Positions 8,056 to 17,731 of a stretch of 64,000 bases of DNA are shown one piece after another. Within the stretch, counting starts at the first letter, position 1, and each line of letters begins with the position of its first letter. The position numbers were made by a program, and so were the translations under genes. The notes beneath the pieces are model-generated. The model saw only the letters and a program-made list of their open reading frames with translations, was not told where the DNA came from and ran no database searches. This stretch comes from Pelosinus sp. UFO1 (GTDB taxonomy: Bacteria > Bacillota > Negativicutes > DSM-13327): the NCBI RefSeq assembly GCF_000725345.1, contig NZ_CP008852.1:1827693-1891692 (forward strand), given 5' to 3'.

Positions 8056-9534
8056 TTGTTTAATTGGTTAGATGGCAGTGACAGTTGTCTTGATTTAGTG
8101 CTGGATCATCTTGACCAAGCGGTGCATGTAATAAATTGTGAAGGAATAACGGTTTATTATAATCAGACAGCGGCTGAAGTAGAAGGGTTGCAGGTAGTTG
8201 ATGTTGTTGGAAAACATTTTCTCCAGGTATATCCTTCATTAACCCTTGAAACGAGCAGTTTGATGAAGGTTTTAACTACTGGAAAGCCAGTATTGAATCA
8301 GCAACAAACGATAGTGAGCAGGAAAGGGAGGATTATCACAATTCATTACTCTACTTTCCCGCTTTATCGGGATGGGATATTAGTTGGTGCCTGTGATATG
8401 TCGCGGGATATAACAAAAATAAAAGAATTGTCAGATCGGGTGATGGATTTGCAGGCTGAACTTTTAGATACCAAATCCAGTGGCTGTAAGAACTCTAAAA
8501 AAACGGAAGTTAGTTTTGCAAAGTACACTTTTAACGATATTATTGGCAGTCATGATTTGATAGTTAAACTCAAAGTACTAGGCCAGCGGGTGGCATCAAC
8601 ATCTTCTCCTGTTTTGGTGATTGGTGAAACAGGAGCAGGCAAAGAATTAGTAGTGCAATCCATTCATAATGCTTCATCACGTAAAGAAAGACCTTTTGTG
8701 GCGCAAAACTGTGCGGCCTTTCCAGCGACACTATTGGAAAGTATTTTATTTGGCACTGTTAAGGGAAGTTTTACCGGAGCAGAAGACCGGCCAGGGTTAT
8801 TCGAACTTGCTGATGGAGGAACCTTGTTTTTGGATGAAATCAATTCCATGCCAATGGAACTGCAAAGTAAATTGCTCAGAGTGTTGCAAGATGGGACTTT
8901 TCGTCGTCTAGGTGATAATAAATTGCGAGAAGTAGATACCAGGGTTATTGCCTGTACCAATGTAGATCCACAAGAAGCAGTACGAAAAAAGGAACTGCGT
9001 GTTGATTTATATTATCGGCTGAATGTTGTTGCTTTGAAAGTACCTTCTCTCCGGGAACGAAAAAGTGATATTTCTTCCTTGGTGGAACATTTTATCATAA
9101 TGTATAATGCCAAAATGGGTCGCTCGGTGAAAAAAATCAGTGGGGAAGTGAATCAGGCCTTCTTACATTATTCGTGGCCAGGTAATGTTCGGGAATTGCA
9201 GCATGCAATTGAGCATGCCATGAATATCGTCTCGGGTCTGGTCATTGAAATGGAACATGTTCCTGAACATCTACTTAAATATGATGAGGAACCAGATAAT
9301 GAAAAAGGTTGGAGTCACTTGGGCGGAAAGGGTCTACCCGAAGTACTTCAAAATGTTGAAAAAAGCGCCCTCATACAAGCGTTAGAAAGAAGTGAGGGAA
9401 ATATATCAAGAGCAGCGCTGTCTTTAGGTATTCCTCGTCAAACCATACAATATAAGTTAAAAATATATGGATTAGTTGAAAAAGACAAAAAAAGCAACTC
9501 TTTAACAAGGGGGGATTATATTGAAAAAACTTAA
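8056..9534 (+). CDS. Sigma-54-dependent activator (PAS-AAA+-Fis)
   Basis: A 492-residue enhancer-binding protein. A PAS domain (about residues 12-120) could sense a ligand. The AAA+ domain (about 158-385) has Walker A GETGAGKE, the sigma-54 contact loop as GSFTGA (A to S change in the usual GAFTGA) and Walker B GGTLFLDE. A C-terminal Fis-type helix-turn-helix follows (NISRAALSLGIPRQTIQYKL). It has no phospho-receiver domain. TTG 8056 is preferred over TTG 8041 because GGGGGG lies 7 bases before it. Its place between kamB-like and kamD, and two sigma-54 promoters with a shared upstream site, make it the likely local regulator of lysine fermentation. Confidence 0.9.
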   Translation: MFNWLDGSDSCLDLVLDHLDQAVHVINCEGITVYYNQTAAEVEGLQVVDVVGKHFLQVYPSLTLETSSLMKVLTTGKPVLNQQQTIVSRKGRIITIHYSTFPLYRDGILVGACDMSRDITKIKELSDRVMDLQAELLDTKSSGCKNSKKTEVSFAKYTFNDIIGSHDLIVKLKVLGQRVASTSSPVLVIGETGAGKELVVQSIHNASSRKERPFVAQNCAAFPATLLESILFGTVKGSFTGAEDRPGLFELADGGTLFLDEINSMPMELQSKLLRVLQDGTFRRLGDNKLREVDTRVIACTNVDPQEAVRKKELRVDLYYRLNVVALKVPSLRERKSDISSLVEHFIIMYNAKMGRSVKKISGEVNQAFLHYSWPGNVRELQHAIEHAMNIVSGLVIEMEHVPEHLLKYDEEPDNEKGWSHLGGKGLPEVLQNVEKSALIQALERSEGNISRAALSLGIPRQTIQYKLKIYGLVEKDKKSNSLTRGDYIEKT

Positions 9535-11083
9535 CTTGGATCAGGGCACCATTGGGCGTGGACGGGAGTTAGCTAAGCTGATTGTGGATAAGGTGCAAGA
9601 ACACATTGATGCTCATAGTACAGTTGCGGTTGAGCGATCTGTTTTAAGATTGCTGGGTATAGATGGAATAGACCAAGCAGGGGTGCCTGTAGTTAATAGG
9701 GTGATCGAAGACCTATATGCAGCAGGAGTATTAGGAAAAGGGGCTATGTATTGGCTCGTCAATGCTATGCTTAATACCCAATTATCTCCACAACAAGTTG
9801 CGGAGTATGTTGTAAATGGAGAGATTAATTTAGTGGAATTACCTATAAAATCAGATCAGGAGATAGAGAAATTAGCCGATCAACTTGCTATCTCAGCATT
9901 ACATAAAATTCAAGATCGCCGTGAAGAAAGAGAAAGGCTGATTGCTGATTTAGGCAAGGGGCCAGAGCCTATGCTTTATGTAATTGTAGCGACCGGAAAT
10001 GTTTATGAGGATGTCATTCAAGCTCAGGCTGCAGCTAGGCAAGGGGCAGACATCATTGCTGTAATTCGTACTACAGGACAAAGTTTGTTGGATTATGTTC
10101 CTTATGGACCTACTACTACTGGGTTTGGCGGTACGTATGCTACTCAGGCTAATTTTAAAATCCTGCGGGAAGCGCTGGATGAAGTGGGGCAAGAAGTAAA
10201 CCGGTATATTTATCTGACAAATTATTGTTCGGGGTTATGTATGCCTGAGATTGCGGTGATGGGGGCCCTGGAGCGTCTGGATGTTATGCTCAATGACTCT
10301 ATGTACGGTATTATTTTCAGGGATATAAATATGAAGCGTACCTTTGTTGACCAATTCTTTTCTCGTTTAATTAATGGCTATGCTGGTATTATCATCAATA
10401 CTGGTGAAGATAATTACTTAACAACGGCTGATGCCATGGAAAGCGGTCATACTGTGCTGGCTTCTGAATTGATCAATGAACAGTTTGCCTTCCGGTGTGG
10501 TATGGTTTCAGAGCAACTTGGTCTTGGGCATGCTTTTGAAATTGATCCCAAAACACCCAATGGTTTTCTCTATGAATTAGCTCAGGCTCAACTGGTCAGG
10601 GAGGTTTTTCCACATAGTCCGATCAAGTATATGCCGCCGACTAAATTTATGACAGGAAATATCTTTAAAGGTCATGTACAGGATACCCTCTTTAATGTGT
10701 GCTCGATTATGACAGGACAGAGTTTACATCTCTTAGGCATACTGACAGAGGCAATTCACACACCTCTTATTCAAGACAGGTTTTTGAGTATAGAGTCAGC
10801 CCGCTATGTTTTTGATAATATGCGAGGACTTGCCGATGAAATTTCCTTTAAGAAAGATGGAGTTATCCAGCAACGGGCAAGTGAAGTATTAGAAAAGGCT
10901 GTTATATTGTTGGAAGAAATCGCTGAAATAGGATTAATGCAGGCTTTAGCTGCAGGATATTTTGCTGATATAGCACGTACTCCAGAAGGCGGGAAAGGCT
11001 TAAATGGAGTCATTGTACGTGAAAATGGCTATCTTAATCCCTTTATTCCCCTAATGTTTAAAGGAGGAAGAAGGAATGGTTGA
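9521..11083 (+). CDS. kamD: Lysine 5,6-aminomutase, alpha subunit
   Basis: With KamE, moves the terminal amino group of L-beta-lysine (or D-lysine) from C6 to C5, using adenosylcobalamin and PLP. 520 residues, standard for the family, with the conserved stretches PYGPTTTGFGGTYATQANFK and YLTNYCSGLCMPEIAVMGA. The start TTG 9521 has AAGGGGGG 6 bases upstream, inside the end of the regulator gene (14-base overlap), and the next gene overlaps by 8 bases, so the subunits are translationally coupled. Confidence 0.95.
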   Translation: MKKLNLDQGTIGRGRELAKLIVDKVQEHIDAHSTVAVERSVLRLLGIDGIDQAGVPVVNRVIEDLYAAGVLGKGAMYWLVNAMLNTQLSPQQVAEYVVNGEINLVELPIKSDQEIEKLADQLAISALHKIQDRREERERLIADLGKGPEPMLYVIVATGNVYEDVIQAQAAARQGADIIAVIRTTGQSLLDYVPYGPTTTGFGGTYATQANFKILREALDEVGQEVNRYIYLTNYCSGLCMPEIAVMGALERLDVMLNDSMYGIIFRDINMKRTFVDQFFSRLINGYAGIIINTGEDNYLTTADAMESGHTVLASELINEQFAFRCGMVSEQLGLGHAFEIDPKTPNGFLYELAQAQLVREVFPHSPIKYMPPTKFMTGNIFKGHVQDTLFNVCSIMTGQSLHLLGILTEAIHTPLIQDRFLSIESARYVFDNMRGLADEISFKKDGVIQQRASEVLEKAVILLEEIAEIGLMQALAAGYFADIARTPEGGKGLNGVIVRENGYLNPFIPLMFKGGRRNG

Positions 11084-11813
11084 TTTACAGAATGTCAAAC
11101 CTTATGGAGATACCTTGGATGATGGTATGGTGCAGCTATCGTTTACATTGCCTGTATCTTTATCGAGTGTATCTAAAGAAGCAGCGAGGCAATTGGTTGC
11201 CAGTATGGGATTAGAAGAGCCAGCAGTTGCTCATGCAGAGGCGATAAGTGATACGTTTAGTTTTTTTATTGTCTATGCAAAATGTAAGCATGGGATAGAT
11301 ATTGCAGGGATTGTTGTGCCGGAAGTTGATTTAGAGGTGTTGTCTAAAAAAGAAATCGATGACTTCATTAGTACACATCTAGGGCGGAAACTCAATATAG
11401 TAGGAGCCTGTATTGAAAGCGATGCTCATACTGTTGGTATTGATGCCATCATGAACATAAAAGGATTTAATGGACATAAAGGTCTAGAAAGTTATCATGA
11501 AATCAATGCTGTGAATATGGGGGCGCAGGTTACTTGTGAGGACGTAATTCGCAAGGCCTATGAGATCAAGGCCGATGCCATTTTAATATCTCAAGTGGTA
11601 ACTCAGAAAAATATTCATATTACCAATCTTACAAAACTGGTAGATATGCTTGAGGCAGAAGGATTGCGGGATAAAGTAACGTTAGTTGTGGGTGGGCCGC
11701 GAATTAGTCATGAACTGGCGAAAGAATTGGGATATGATGCTGGCTTTAGTTCGAATACTTATGCAGAACACGTGGCTTCTTTTCTTGTGCAGGAAGTAAA
11801 GGGGAAAAATTAG
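11076..11813 (+). CDS. kamE: Lysine 5,6-aminomutase, beta (B12-binding) subunit
   Basis: 245 residues. The cobalamin-binding DxHxxG motif is DAHTVG with His118, and Lys129 (MNIKG), 11 residues later, corresponds to the lysine that holds PLP in the characterised enzyme. The rest is the Rossmann-like B12 domain, ending in the conserved VVGGPRISHELAKELGYDAGF. It overlaps kamD by 8 bases. The 104-base gap to kal contains no terminator. Confidence 0.95.
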   Translation: MVDLQNVKPYGDTLDDGMVQLSFTLPVSLSSVSKEAARQLVASMGLEEPAVAHAEAISDTFSFFIVYAKCKHGIDIAGIVVPEVDLEVLSKKEIDDFISTHLGRKLNIVGACIESDAHTVGIDAIMNIKGFNGHKGLESYHEINAVNMGAQVTCEDVIRKAYEIKADAILISQVVTQKNIHITNLTKLVDMLEAEGLRDKVTLVVGGPRISHELAKELGYDAGFSSNTYAEHVASFLVQEVKGKN

Positions 11814-11917
11814 CGGGATATAGTAGAGGGACTGGTAAAAAAATTCAGATGCTAGGCTGAACTGCTTATGGCAAAGGTGAAGCGAGCGACTGGAGAAAGA
11901 AAAAAAGAGGGAAGAAT

Positions 11918-12316
11918 ATGGAAGAATCATTAATACGTATACGAATGAGTGAACATGATGCTCATTATGCCGGAGGATTAGTCAATGGATCGCGAATGTT
12001 GGATTTATTTGGTGATGTGGCAACAGAATTGTTAATCCGTAGTGATGGTGATGAAGGTCTGTTTGTTGCATATGATAATGTGGAATTTAAAGAACCTGTT
12101 TATGCTGGTGATTTTATCGAGGCCAGGGGGAAAATTGTAAAGATAGGTAATACATCACGACGGATGGAATTTACCGCTATGAAAGTTATCACATTAGATC
12201 AAATTGCCCCACATGATTCTTCGGCATCTGTACTGATTGAACCAGTGCTTGTTTGCACGGCTAGCGGAACATGTGTCGTTCCTAAAGAAAAGCAAAGAGG
12301 TGGAGAATTTGGATAA
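11918..12316 (+). CDS. kal: 3-aminobutyryl-CoA ammonia-lyase
   Basis: Removes ammonia from L-3-aminobutyryl-CoA to give crotonyl-CoA. 132 residues with a hotdog fold; the N-terminus ([20 protein letters not shown]) and length match Kal. Start ATG 11918 has GAGGGAAG upstream. Its last codons overlap the start of kce, so the two are coupled. Confidence 0.9.
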   Translation: MEESLIRIRMSEHDAHYAGGLVNGSRMLDLFGDVATELLIRSDGDEGLFVAYDNVEFKEPVYAGDFIEARGKIVKIGNTSRRMEFTAMKVITLDQIAPHDSSASVLIEPVLVCTASGTCVVPKEKQRGGEFG

Positions 12317-13139
12317 GCTCATCATTACGGTTGCACTAGTCGGGGCTGAAACCTCCCGAAAAGAAAATCCTAATTTACCACTTACGCCTAGGGAAATTGC
12401 TGATGAGGCAATACATTGTGCTGAAAAAGGAGCTTCTATTATTCATCTTCATGTTAGAGATAAAGAGGGAAATGCCACTCAGTCTAAATCCATTTTTAAA
12501 GAGACAATGGATTTGATCAAAAAGGATAGTAATGTAATTATTCAAACATCCACTGGCGGAGCGTCATGGATGACAGCGGAGGAACGTTTACAACCGGTAG
12601 AACTAAGACCAGAGATGGCAACATTAACTACAGGTACAGTTAATTTTGGTGAAGAAATATTTTCAAATTCCATGTTAAACATTGAAACATTTGCCCAAGC
12701 AATGGTAGAGCAGGGGGTAAAACCGGAAATTGAGGTATTTGAGGTTGGTATGGTTAATAATGCTTTACAGTTGGTTAAAAAGGGAATTTTGCAGCTGCCC
12801 CTTCATTTTGACTTTGTGATGGGAGTCCCTGGAGGTATAACGGGAGAGCCTAGGAATTTACTGTATCTGGTTGAGTCTCTACCACCAGGATGCACTTGGA
12901 CGGTGGCTGGAATCGGGCGCAGTGAATTGCCGCTAGCGACAATGGGTATTGTAATGGGCGGACATGTTCGTGTCGGCTTTGAGGATAATGTGTATTATAC
13001 AAAAGGAGTATTAGCTGACAGTAATGCCCAATTAGTAGAACGAGTTGTACGAATTGCTGGAGAGTTGGGACGGGGAATTGCTACACCTGATCAAGCTAGG
13101 GAAATTTTGGGGTTGCATGGGAGAAGTAGAGCGGTTTAG
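12309..13139 (+). CDS. kce: 3-keto-5-aminohexanoate cleavage enzyme
   Basis: Condenses 5-amino-3-oxohexanoate with acetyl-CoA and cleaves it to 3-aminobutyryl-CoA and acetoacetate. 276 residues, a zinc-dependent TIM-barrel enzyme; the metal ligands are visible as HLHVRD and the C-terminal part has [10 protein letters not shown] and GMEDN-like GFEDN. The frame extends upstream, but TTG 12309 has AGGTGGAG at the correct distance and gives the family length. It is the last gene of the first unit; a terminator follows. Confidence 0.94.
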   Translation: MDKLIITVALVGAETSRKENPNLPLTPREIADEAIHCAEKGASIIHLHVRDKEGNATQSKSIFKETMDLIKKDSNVIIQTSTGGASWMTAEERLQPVELRPEMATLTTGTVNFGEEIFSNSMLNIETFAQAMVEQGVKPEIEVFEVGMVNNALQLVKKGILQLPLHFDFVMGVPGGITGEPRNLLYLVESLPPGCTWTVAGIGRSELPLATMGIVMGGHVRVGFEDNVYYTKGVLADSNAQLVERVVRIAGELGRGIATPDQAREILGLHGRSRAV

Positions 13140-13165
13140 TCATTGGATAAAGAAGTAGGTTTCCT

Positions 13166-13199
13166 AAAAAATCCGGCAGTAGATACTGCCGGATTTTTT
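13166..13199 (+). terminator. Terminator of the first lysine unit
   Basis: An 11-bp stem (AATCCGGCAGT 13170-13180 with 13185-13195), loop AGAT, followed by TTTTTT. It separates kce from the second sigma-54 unit. The remaining intergenic sequence (13200-13498) holds the proposed activator site, the sigma-54 promoter and the leader; I see nothing else in it. Confidence 0.9.
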
Positions 13200-13273
13200 G
13201 CACCTGCTGAATTTTAGGCGATTAATAAAAAGCTATAAATTAGAGTAAGTTAGCCATTTTGTTTTAACACAGT

Positions 13274-13290
13274 GCCCAAAAATAGTCAGG
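13274..13290 (+). promoter_or_regulatory. Proposed upstream activator site 2 of the lysine operon
   Basis: GCCCAAAAATAGTCAGG matches the site at 5681 in 14 of 17 positions and starts 77 bp before the -24 element at 13351 (78 bp in the first unit). Consensus of the two: GCCCAAAAATRGKCARG. Function is inferred from repetition and spacing. Confidence 0.55.
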
Positions 13291-13350
13291 AGTAGAGGCT
13301 GATACTCTGTGGGGGTACTATAAGTATGTCATTGACGAGGATTCTACTGT

Positions 13351-13366
13351 TGGCATGTTTATTGCA
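13351..13366 (+). promoter_or_regulatory. Sigma-54 promoter of the permease-kamA-atoDA unit
   Basis: TGGCATGTTTATTGCA fits the -24/-12 consensus TGGCAYGNNNNTTGCA exactly. The start of transcription would be near 13378, about 120 bases before the permease gene. Confidence 0.8.
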
Positions 13367-13498
13367 ACTCATTTGTAATGCAAGGTATTGGTGCCCTAGA
13401 AATCTTCGATGTTACAGCAATTGAATTTATTGAAAATTGAAAATTGTTTTACATTTACTGAAGCGTTCTTAAGCTGAATATAAAAAGGAGTGAATCGA

Positions 13499-14992
13499 AT
13501 GAACGCCGACCTAGAGAAGGGGAAAAACTTAAGTATAAGGGAGACTGGTATTGGGGATAAAGAGGAGCTAAAGCGAAGTTTAAAAGCCCGTCACATGAAT
13601 ATGATAGCACTTGGAGGTGCTATCGGTACTGGTTTGTTTTTGGCTAGCGGTGCATCAGTTAGTACTGCCGGCCCGGGCGGAGCGCTAGTGGCTTATGGAG
13701 TTATTGGCATTATGGTTTACTTTCTAATGACGAGTTTAGGAGAAATGGCAACCTATTTACCTGTTCCAGGATCCTTCGGAACATATGCGGCGAGGTTTGT
13801 CGATCCGGCCTTAGGGTTTGCAATAGGTTGGAACTATTGGTTAAACTGGGCTACTTGTATAGCGGCAGAGTTAGTGGCAGGAGCTATCATTATGAAGTTT
13901 TGGTTCCCTGATATCCCAGGTTATTACTGGAGTGGGCTATTTTTAGTCATTTTATTTACACTTAATTTTTTGTCAACACGAGCTTATGGTGAGAGTGAAT
14001 ATTGGTTTGCTGGCGCTAAGGTTGTAACTGTAATGATATTTTTATTGGTAGGTACTTTGATGATTTTAGGGATGGGGAGCCCCTCGCCTGGATTTGCTAA
14101 TTGGCACATTGAGGAGGCACCTTTCGTCGGCGGATTAAGCTCTATACTGGCGATTTTCATGATTGCTGGCTTTTCTTTTCAAGGTACTGAGCTGGTTGGT
14201 ATTGCGGCTGGTGAAAGTCAGAATCCTGAAAAAGATGTGCCAAAAGCAATTAATACGGTGTTCTGGCGTATTCTCCTATTTTATATTGGTGCTCTAATAA
14301 TTATTGGTTTTATACTACCTTATACTGACGAAAATTTATTGAAAAGCGATGTGGAAAATGTTGCCGTTAGTCCCTTTACTCTTGTATTTAGCCGTGCTGG
14401 TTTTAGCGCAGCGGCTTCCCTGATGAATGCAATCATTCTCACGTCAGTACTATCTTGTGCTAATTCAGGACTCTATGCTTCAACTCGTATGCTTTATGCG
14501 ATGGCAAAAGAAGGAAAAGCACCGAAGGTATTTGGTAAGGTTAATAAACGTGGTGTCCCAGTTAATTCTCTATATATTACGTCTGCTATTGGATTTCTTG
14601 CCTTTCTTTCCTCGCTAGTTGGTGAAGGCACTGCTTATACCTGGTTACTTAACATTACTGGTATGATCGGATTTATAGCTTGGTTGGGTATTGCCATTAG
14701 CCACTACCGTTTTCGGAAGGCATTTATCAAACAAGGGTTTGATTTAAATGAACTCAAGTATAAAGCAAAATGGTTCCCCTTTGGACCTATATTCGCTATG
14801 GTACTTTGTTTCTTTGTAATTATTGGGCAGAACTATAACGCATTTTTAGGCGGGGAAGTGGATTGGTATGGCATAGTCGTTTCCTATGTGGGTATTCCAA
14901 TCTTCTTGGCAACTTATATTGGATATAAGTTTTCGAAGAAGAGCAAGTTAATTGCTTTGGAAGAAGTAGACTTAAGTAAGAATGCTATCTGA
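13499..14992 (+). CDS. APC-family amino acid permease, probably lysine-specific (LysP-like)
   Basis: 497 residues with about 12 membrane segments. The first segment has the APC signature HMNMIALGGAIGTGLFLASG and the next has GPGGALVAYGVIGIMVYFLMTSL. A mid-protein GFSFQGTELVGIAAGES is typical of the basic amino acid/LysP-type group. Sitting first in a unit with kamA strongly suggests lysine as the substrate, but that is context. ATG 13499 (AAAGGAG 8 bases upstream) is chosen over GTG 13490. A small CCCC-AAAAT-GGGG inverted repeat lies between it and kamA without a T-run, so transcription probably continues. Confidence 0.85.
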   Translation: MNADLEKGKNLSIRETGIGDKEELKRSLKARHMNMIALGGAIGTGLFLASGASVSTAGPGGALVAYGVIGIMVYFLMTSLGEMATYLPVPGSFGTYAARFVDPALGFAIGWNYWLNWATCIAAELVAGAIIMKFWFPDIPGYYWSGLFLVILFTLNFLSTRAYGESEYWFAGAKVVTVMIFLLVGTLMILGMGSPSPGFANWHIEEAPFVGGLSSILAIFMIAGFSFQGTELVGIAAGESQNPEKDVPKAINTVFWRILLFYIGALIIIGFILPYTDENLLKSDVENVAVSPFTLVFSRAGFSAAASLMNAIILTSVLSCANSGLYASTRMLYAMAKEGKAPKVFGKVNKRGVPVNSLYITSAIGFLAFLSSLVGEGTAYTWLLNITGMIGFIAWLGIAISHYRFRKAFIKQGFDLNELKYKAKWFPFGPIFAMVLCFFVIIGQNYNAFLGGEVDWYGIVVSYVGIPIFLATYIGYKFSKKSKLIALEEVDLSKNAI

Positions 14993-15063
14993 TTGCAAGT
15001 TCCACCCCAAAATGGGGATAACAGATTGTAAAAATCAAGTGAATTCCGAAGGGAGTACATAAA

Positions 15064-16350
15064 ATGCGTGATTATCGTGATATCCCCTTGTGGGCGAATG
15101 TTAAGGAAGAAGAGTGGCAAGACTGGCGGTGGCAGGTAGCTAATCGTATAACTTCAATGACAGTATTGAAGCAGGTTGTTCCATTAGCTCGTGAGGAAGA
15201 AGAAGGAATAGTCAATTGTTTACAAAGTTTAAGAATGGCGATTACTCCTTATTATGCAACATTAATTGATGCTGATAACTTGAATTGCCCAGTTCGCAAG
15301 CAAGCTGTTCCGACAACGGCTGAATTAGAGTTTGGCCAATTTGATATGGCTGATCCTCTGCATGAAGATAAGGACTCGCCTGTTCCTGGACTAACTCATA
15401 GATATCCTGATCGGGTACTGTTTTTAGTTACTGACCAATGTTCCATGTATTGCCGTCATTGTACTAGAAGGCGCATAGCGGGAGTCTGTGACCAAGCGCG
15501 TTCAAAAGAACAAATTGATCGTTGTATCCAGTATATACGCGAAACAACCGTAGTCAGGGATGTAGTTTTGTCTGGCGGTGATGCCTTTTTAATAAGCGAT
15601 GAGTTGATTGAGTATATTTTACAAGAATTACGGCAAATAAAGCATGTAGAAATTATCCGTTTTGGTACTCGTACGCCGGTAGTTTTGCCGCAACGAATTA
15701 CTCCTGCCCTGTGTGCTATTCTGAAACGCTATCATCCGATTTATGTAAATGTTCATTTTAACCATCCGAAAGAAATTACAACAGCTGCTAAAGAGGCTTG
15801 TGCTCGTCTGGCTGATGCTGGAGTGCCGCTTGGCAATCAAGCTGTCCTCTTAAAAGGCGTCAATGATTGTCCGGAATTAATAAAAAAATTGATGCAACAA
15901 TTACTAATGATAAGGGTAAAGCCTTACTATATTTATCAATGTGATATGTCACAAGGCATACAACATTTTAGGACTCCAATTAGTTCAGGGATTCAAGCGA
16001 TTGAGTATTTAAGGGGGCATACTTCAGGTTTAGCAGTTCCCACTTATGTGGTTGATGCACCAGGCGGTGGCGGTAAAATTCCTGTTATGCCTCAATATAT
16101 GGTTTCCCAAAATTCCAGTAAAACTGTTTTGCGGAACTATGAGGGCATCTTCACAACCTATACTGAACCAAAGCACTGCGTAGATCCAGAAGCGCCGTGC
16201 GAAGTATGCGGTGGTTACCATCATGATACAACGGTGGGATTGGCTGGATTACTTAGTGGTGATCATTGTTCCTTGACATCGACGCAATCGGTGTTGAGAA
16301 ACACAGAAAAATTAGGAAACGAGGAGCCTGCTTTGCTTATAGCAAAATAG
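15064..16350 (+). CDS. kamA: L-lysine 2,3-aminomutase (radical SAM)
   Basis: Converts L-lysine to L-beta-lysine, the first step of the pathway. 428 residues. The radical SAM cluster motif is CSMYCRHC (Cys126, Cys130, Cys133). The PLP lysine lies in the family signature DAPGGGGKIP near residue 340. A C-terminal extension with further cysteines (CVDPEAPCEVCGGYHH) carries the zinc site seen in true lysine 2,3-aminomutases. Start ATG 15064 is supported by GAAGGGAG upstream. Confidence 0.95.
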   Translation: MRDYRDIPLWANVKEEEWQDWRWQVANRITSMTVLKQVVPLAREEEEGIVNCLQSLRMAITPYYATLIDADNLNCPVRKQAVPTTAELEFGQFDMADPLHEDKDSPVPGLTHRYPDRVLFLVTDQCSMYCRHCTRRRIAGVCDQARSKEQIDRCIQYIRETTVVRDVVLSGGDAFLISDELIEYILQELRQIKHVEIIRFGTRTPVVLPQRITPALCAILKRYHPIYVNVHFNHPKEITTAAKEACARLADAGVPLGNQAVLLKGVNDCPELIKKLMQQLLMIRVKPYYIYQCDMSQGIQHFRTPISSGIQAIEYLRGHTSGLAVPTYVVDAPGGGGKIPVMPQYMVSQNSSKTVLRNYEGIFTTYTEPKHCVDPEAPCEVCGGYHHDTTVGLAGLLSGDHCSLTSTQSVLRNTEKLGNEEPALLIAK

Positions 16351-16390
16351 CGTAGTGATGATTGGGGTTTTAGGAGGTGGAAGGTGGATT

Positions 16391-17044
16391 ATGGCAAGAT
16401 TTTGTACTGCTGAAGAGGCGGTAAAGGATATTTGTGAGGGAATGTCGATCATGATTGGTGGTTTTTTAGGTGTTGGTACGCCTGATAACTTGGTGCAGGC
16501 TCTGGTAAATCAAGGTACTAAAAACATAACCATCATTACGAATGATAGTGCTTTTCCTGGCGTAGGTGTTGGTAAGCTTCAAGACAGCAAACAAATTAAT
16601 GTATTATATACATCTTATATCGGCGGACATCCTGATAGTGGTAGTTGTATGGAAAATGGGGATATGCAGGTTGTTTTAACCCCTCAGGGAACTCTTGCCG
16701 AACAAATTCGGGCAGGTGGCGCTGGTTTGGGGGGAGTCTTAACTCCTACTGGTATTGGAACAGTTGTAGAAACCGGAAAACAAAAAATAGTTGTAGCAGA
16801 TAAAACATATTTGCTAGAAGAGCCGCTGAAAGCTGATATAGCTTTGATAAAAGCATATAAAGCCGATGTGAGTGGTAATTTAATCTATCGTTTTTCAGCC
16901 AGAAACTTTAATCCCTTGATGGCTATGGCTGCCAAGAGAGTTATTGTTGAAGTGGAGGAAATAGTGCCAGTAGGCTCGATTGAACCTGATTATGTGGCAA
17001 CGCCGGGAATATTTGTCGATTTGTTGGTCAAGGGGGGGGAATAG
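16391..17044 (+). CDS. atoD: Acetoacetate:butyrate CoA-transferase, alpha subunit
   Basis: With AtoA, transfers CoA to acetoacetate from a short acyl-CoA (butyryl-CoA in this pathway), recycling acetoacetate made by Kce. 217 residues; family I CoA-transferase alpha subunit with GMSIMIGGFLGVGTPDNLV at residues 17-35. ATG 16391 follows GGAGGTGGAAGGTGG; earlier in-frame ATGs would add a non-conserved N-terminus. AtoA starts one base after its stop. Confidence 0.92.
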   Translation: MARFCTAEEAVKDICEGMSIMIGGFLGVGTPDNLVQALVNQGTKNITIITNDSAFPGVGVGKLQDSKQINVLYTSYIGGHPDSGSCMENGDMQVVLTPQGTLAEQIRAGGAGLGGVLTPTGIGTVVETGKQKIVVADKTYLLEEPLKADIALIKAYKADVSGNLIYRFSARNFNPLMAMAAKRVIVEVEEIVPVGSIEPDYVATPGIFVDLLVKGGE

Positions 17045-17045
17045 T

Positions 17046-17705
17046 ATGCCGGAAGTGGATAAGCGAACTCGCATTGCAATGCGGGTAGCCAAGGAATTGC
17101 ATGATGGCGATGTGGTAAATTTGGGGATTGGTATGCCCACTCTAGTGGCAAATTATCTGCCCAGTGGAGTTTCTATTATCTTGCATTCGGAAAATGGATT
17201 CTTAGGAATTGGACCAGAACCGCAAAAAGGCTCGGAAGATAAAGATTTAGTAAATGCGGGAGGAAAGCCAGTGACCATTCAAGAGAATGGATGCTGTTTT
17301 GATAGTGCTATGTCATTTGCCATAATTCGGGGAGGGCATGTTGATACTACGGTGTTAGGCGCATTGGAAGTAGATGAACAAGGGAATCTAGCTAACTGGA
17401 TGGTTCCGGGAAAAAGAATTTCGGGTATGGGCGGCGCCATGGACTTAGTTGTGGGCGCAAAAAAAATCATTATTGCCATGGAACATACAAATAAAGATGG
17501 CTCTCCTAAAATAGTAAAGAAGTGTTCTTTGCCGCTTACAGCTCAAGCTGAGGTTGATCTAATTGTTACAGATATGGCGGTTATCGCAGTTCGCCCAGAG
17601 GGACTACATCTCATTGAAATAGCCGAAGATACCACATTAGAAGAAGTAGTTGCTGCTACTGCTGGGCAATTATTTTATTCTACTGAAAACATTGGAACGT
17701 TTTAA
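17046..17705 (+). CDS. atoA: Acetoacetate:butyrate CoA-transferase, beta subunit
   Basis: 219 residues. The catalytic glutamate that forms the CoA thioester lies in SENGFLGIGP. Other family landmarks are VVNLGIGMPTLVANYLP near the N-terminus and GGAMDLVVGAKK. ATG 17046 has a GGGGGGG tract upstream. It is the last intact gene of the second lysine unit; no terminator follows directly, only the etfA remnant. Confidence 0.92.
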   Translation: MPEVDKRTRIAMRVAKELHDGDVVNLGIGMPTLVANYLPSGVSIILHSENGFLGIGPEPQKGSEDKDLVNAGGKPVTIQENGCCFDSAMSFAIIRGGHVDTTVLGALEVDEQGNLANWMVPGKRISGMGGAMDLVVGAKKIIIAMEHTNKDGSPKIVKKCSLPLTAQAEVDLIVTDMAVIAVRPEGLHLIEIAEDTTLEEVVAATAGQLFYSTENIGTF

Positions 17706-17731
17706 TTTTAGTTAGTCAAGCATACAAATAG

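Noticed and set aside
14997-15022. CCCC-AAAAT-GGGG repeat between permease and kamA as a third activator site or terminator
   Set aside because: No -24/-12 promoter follows at the expected distance and no T-run is present, so neither role is supported.
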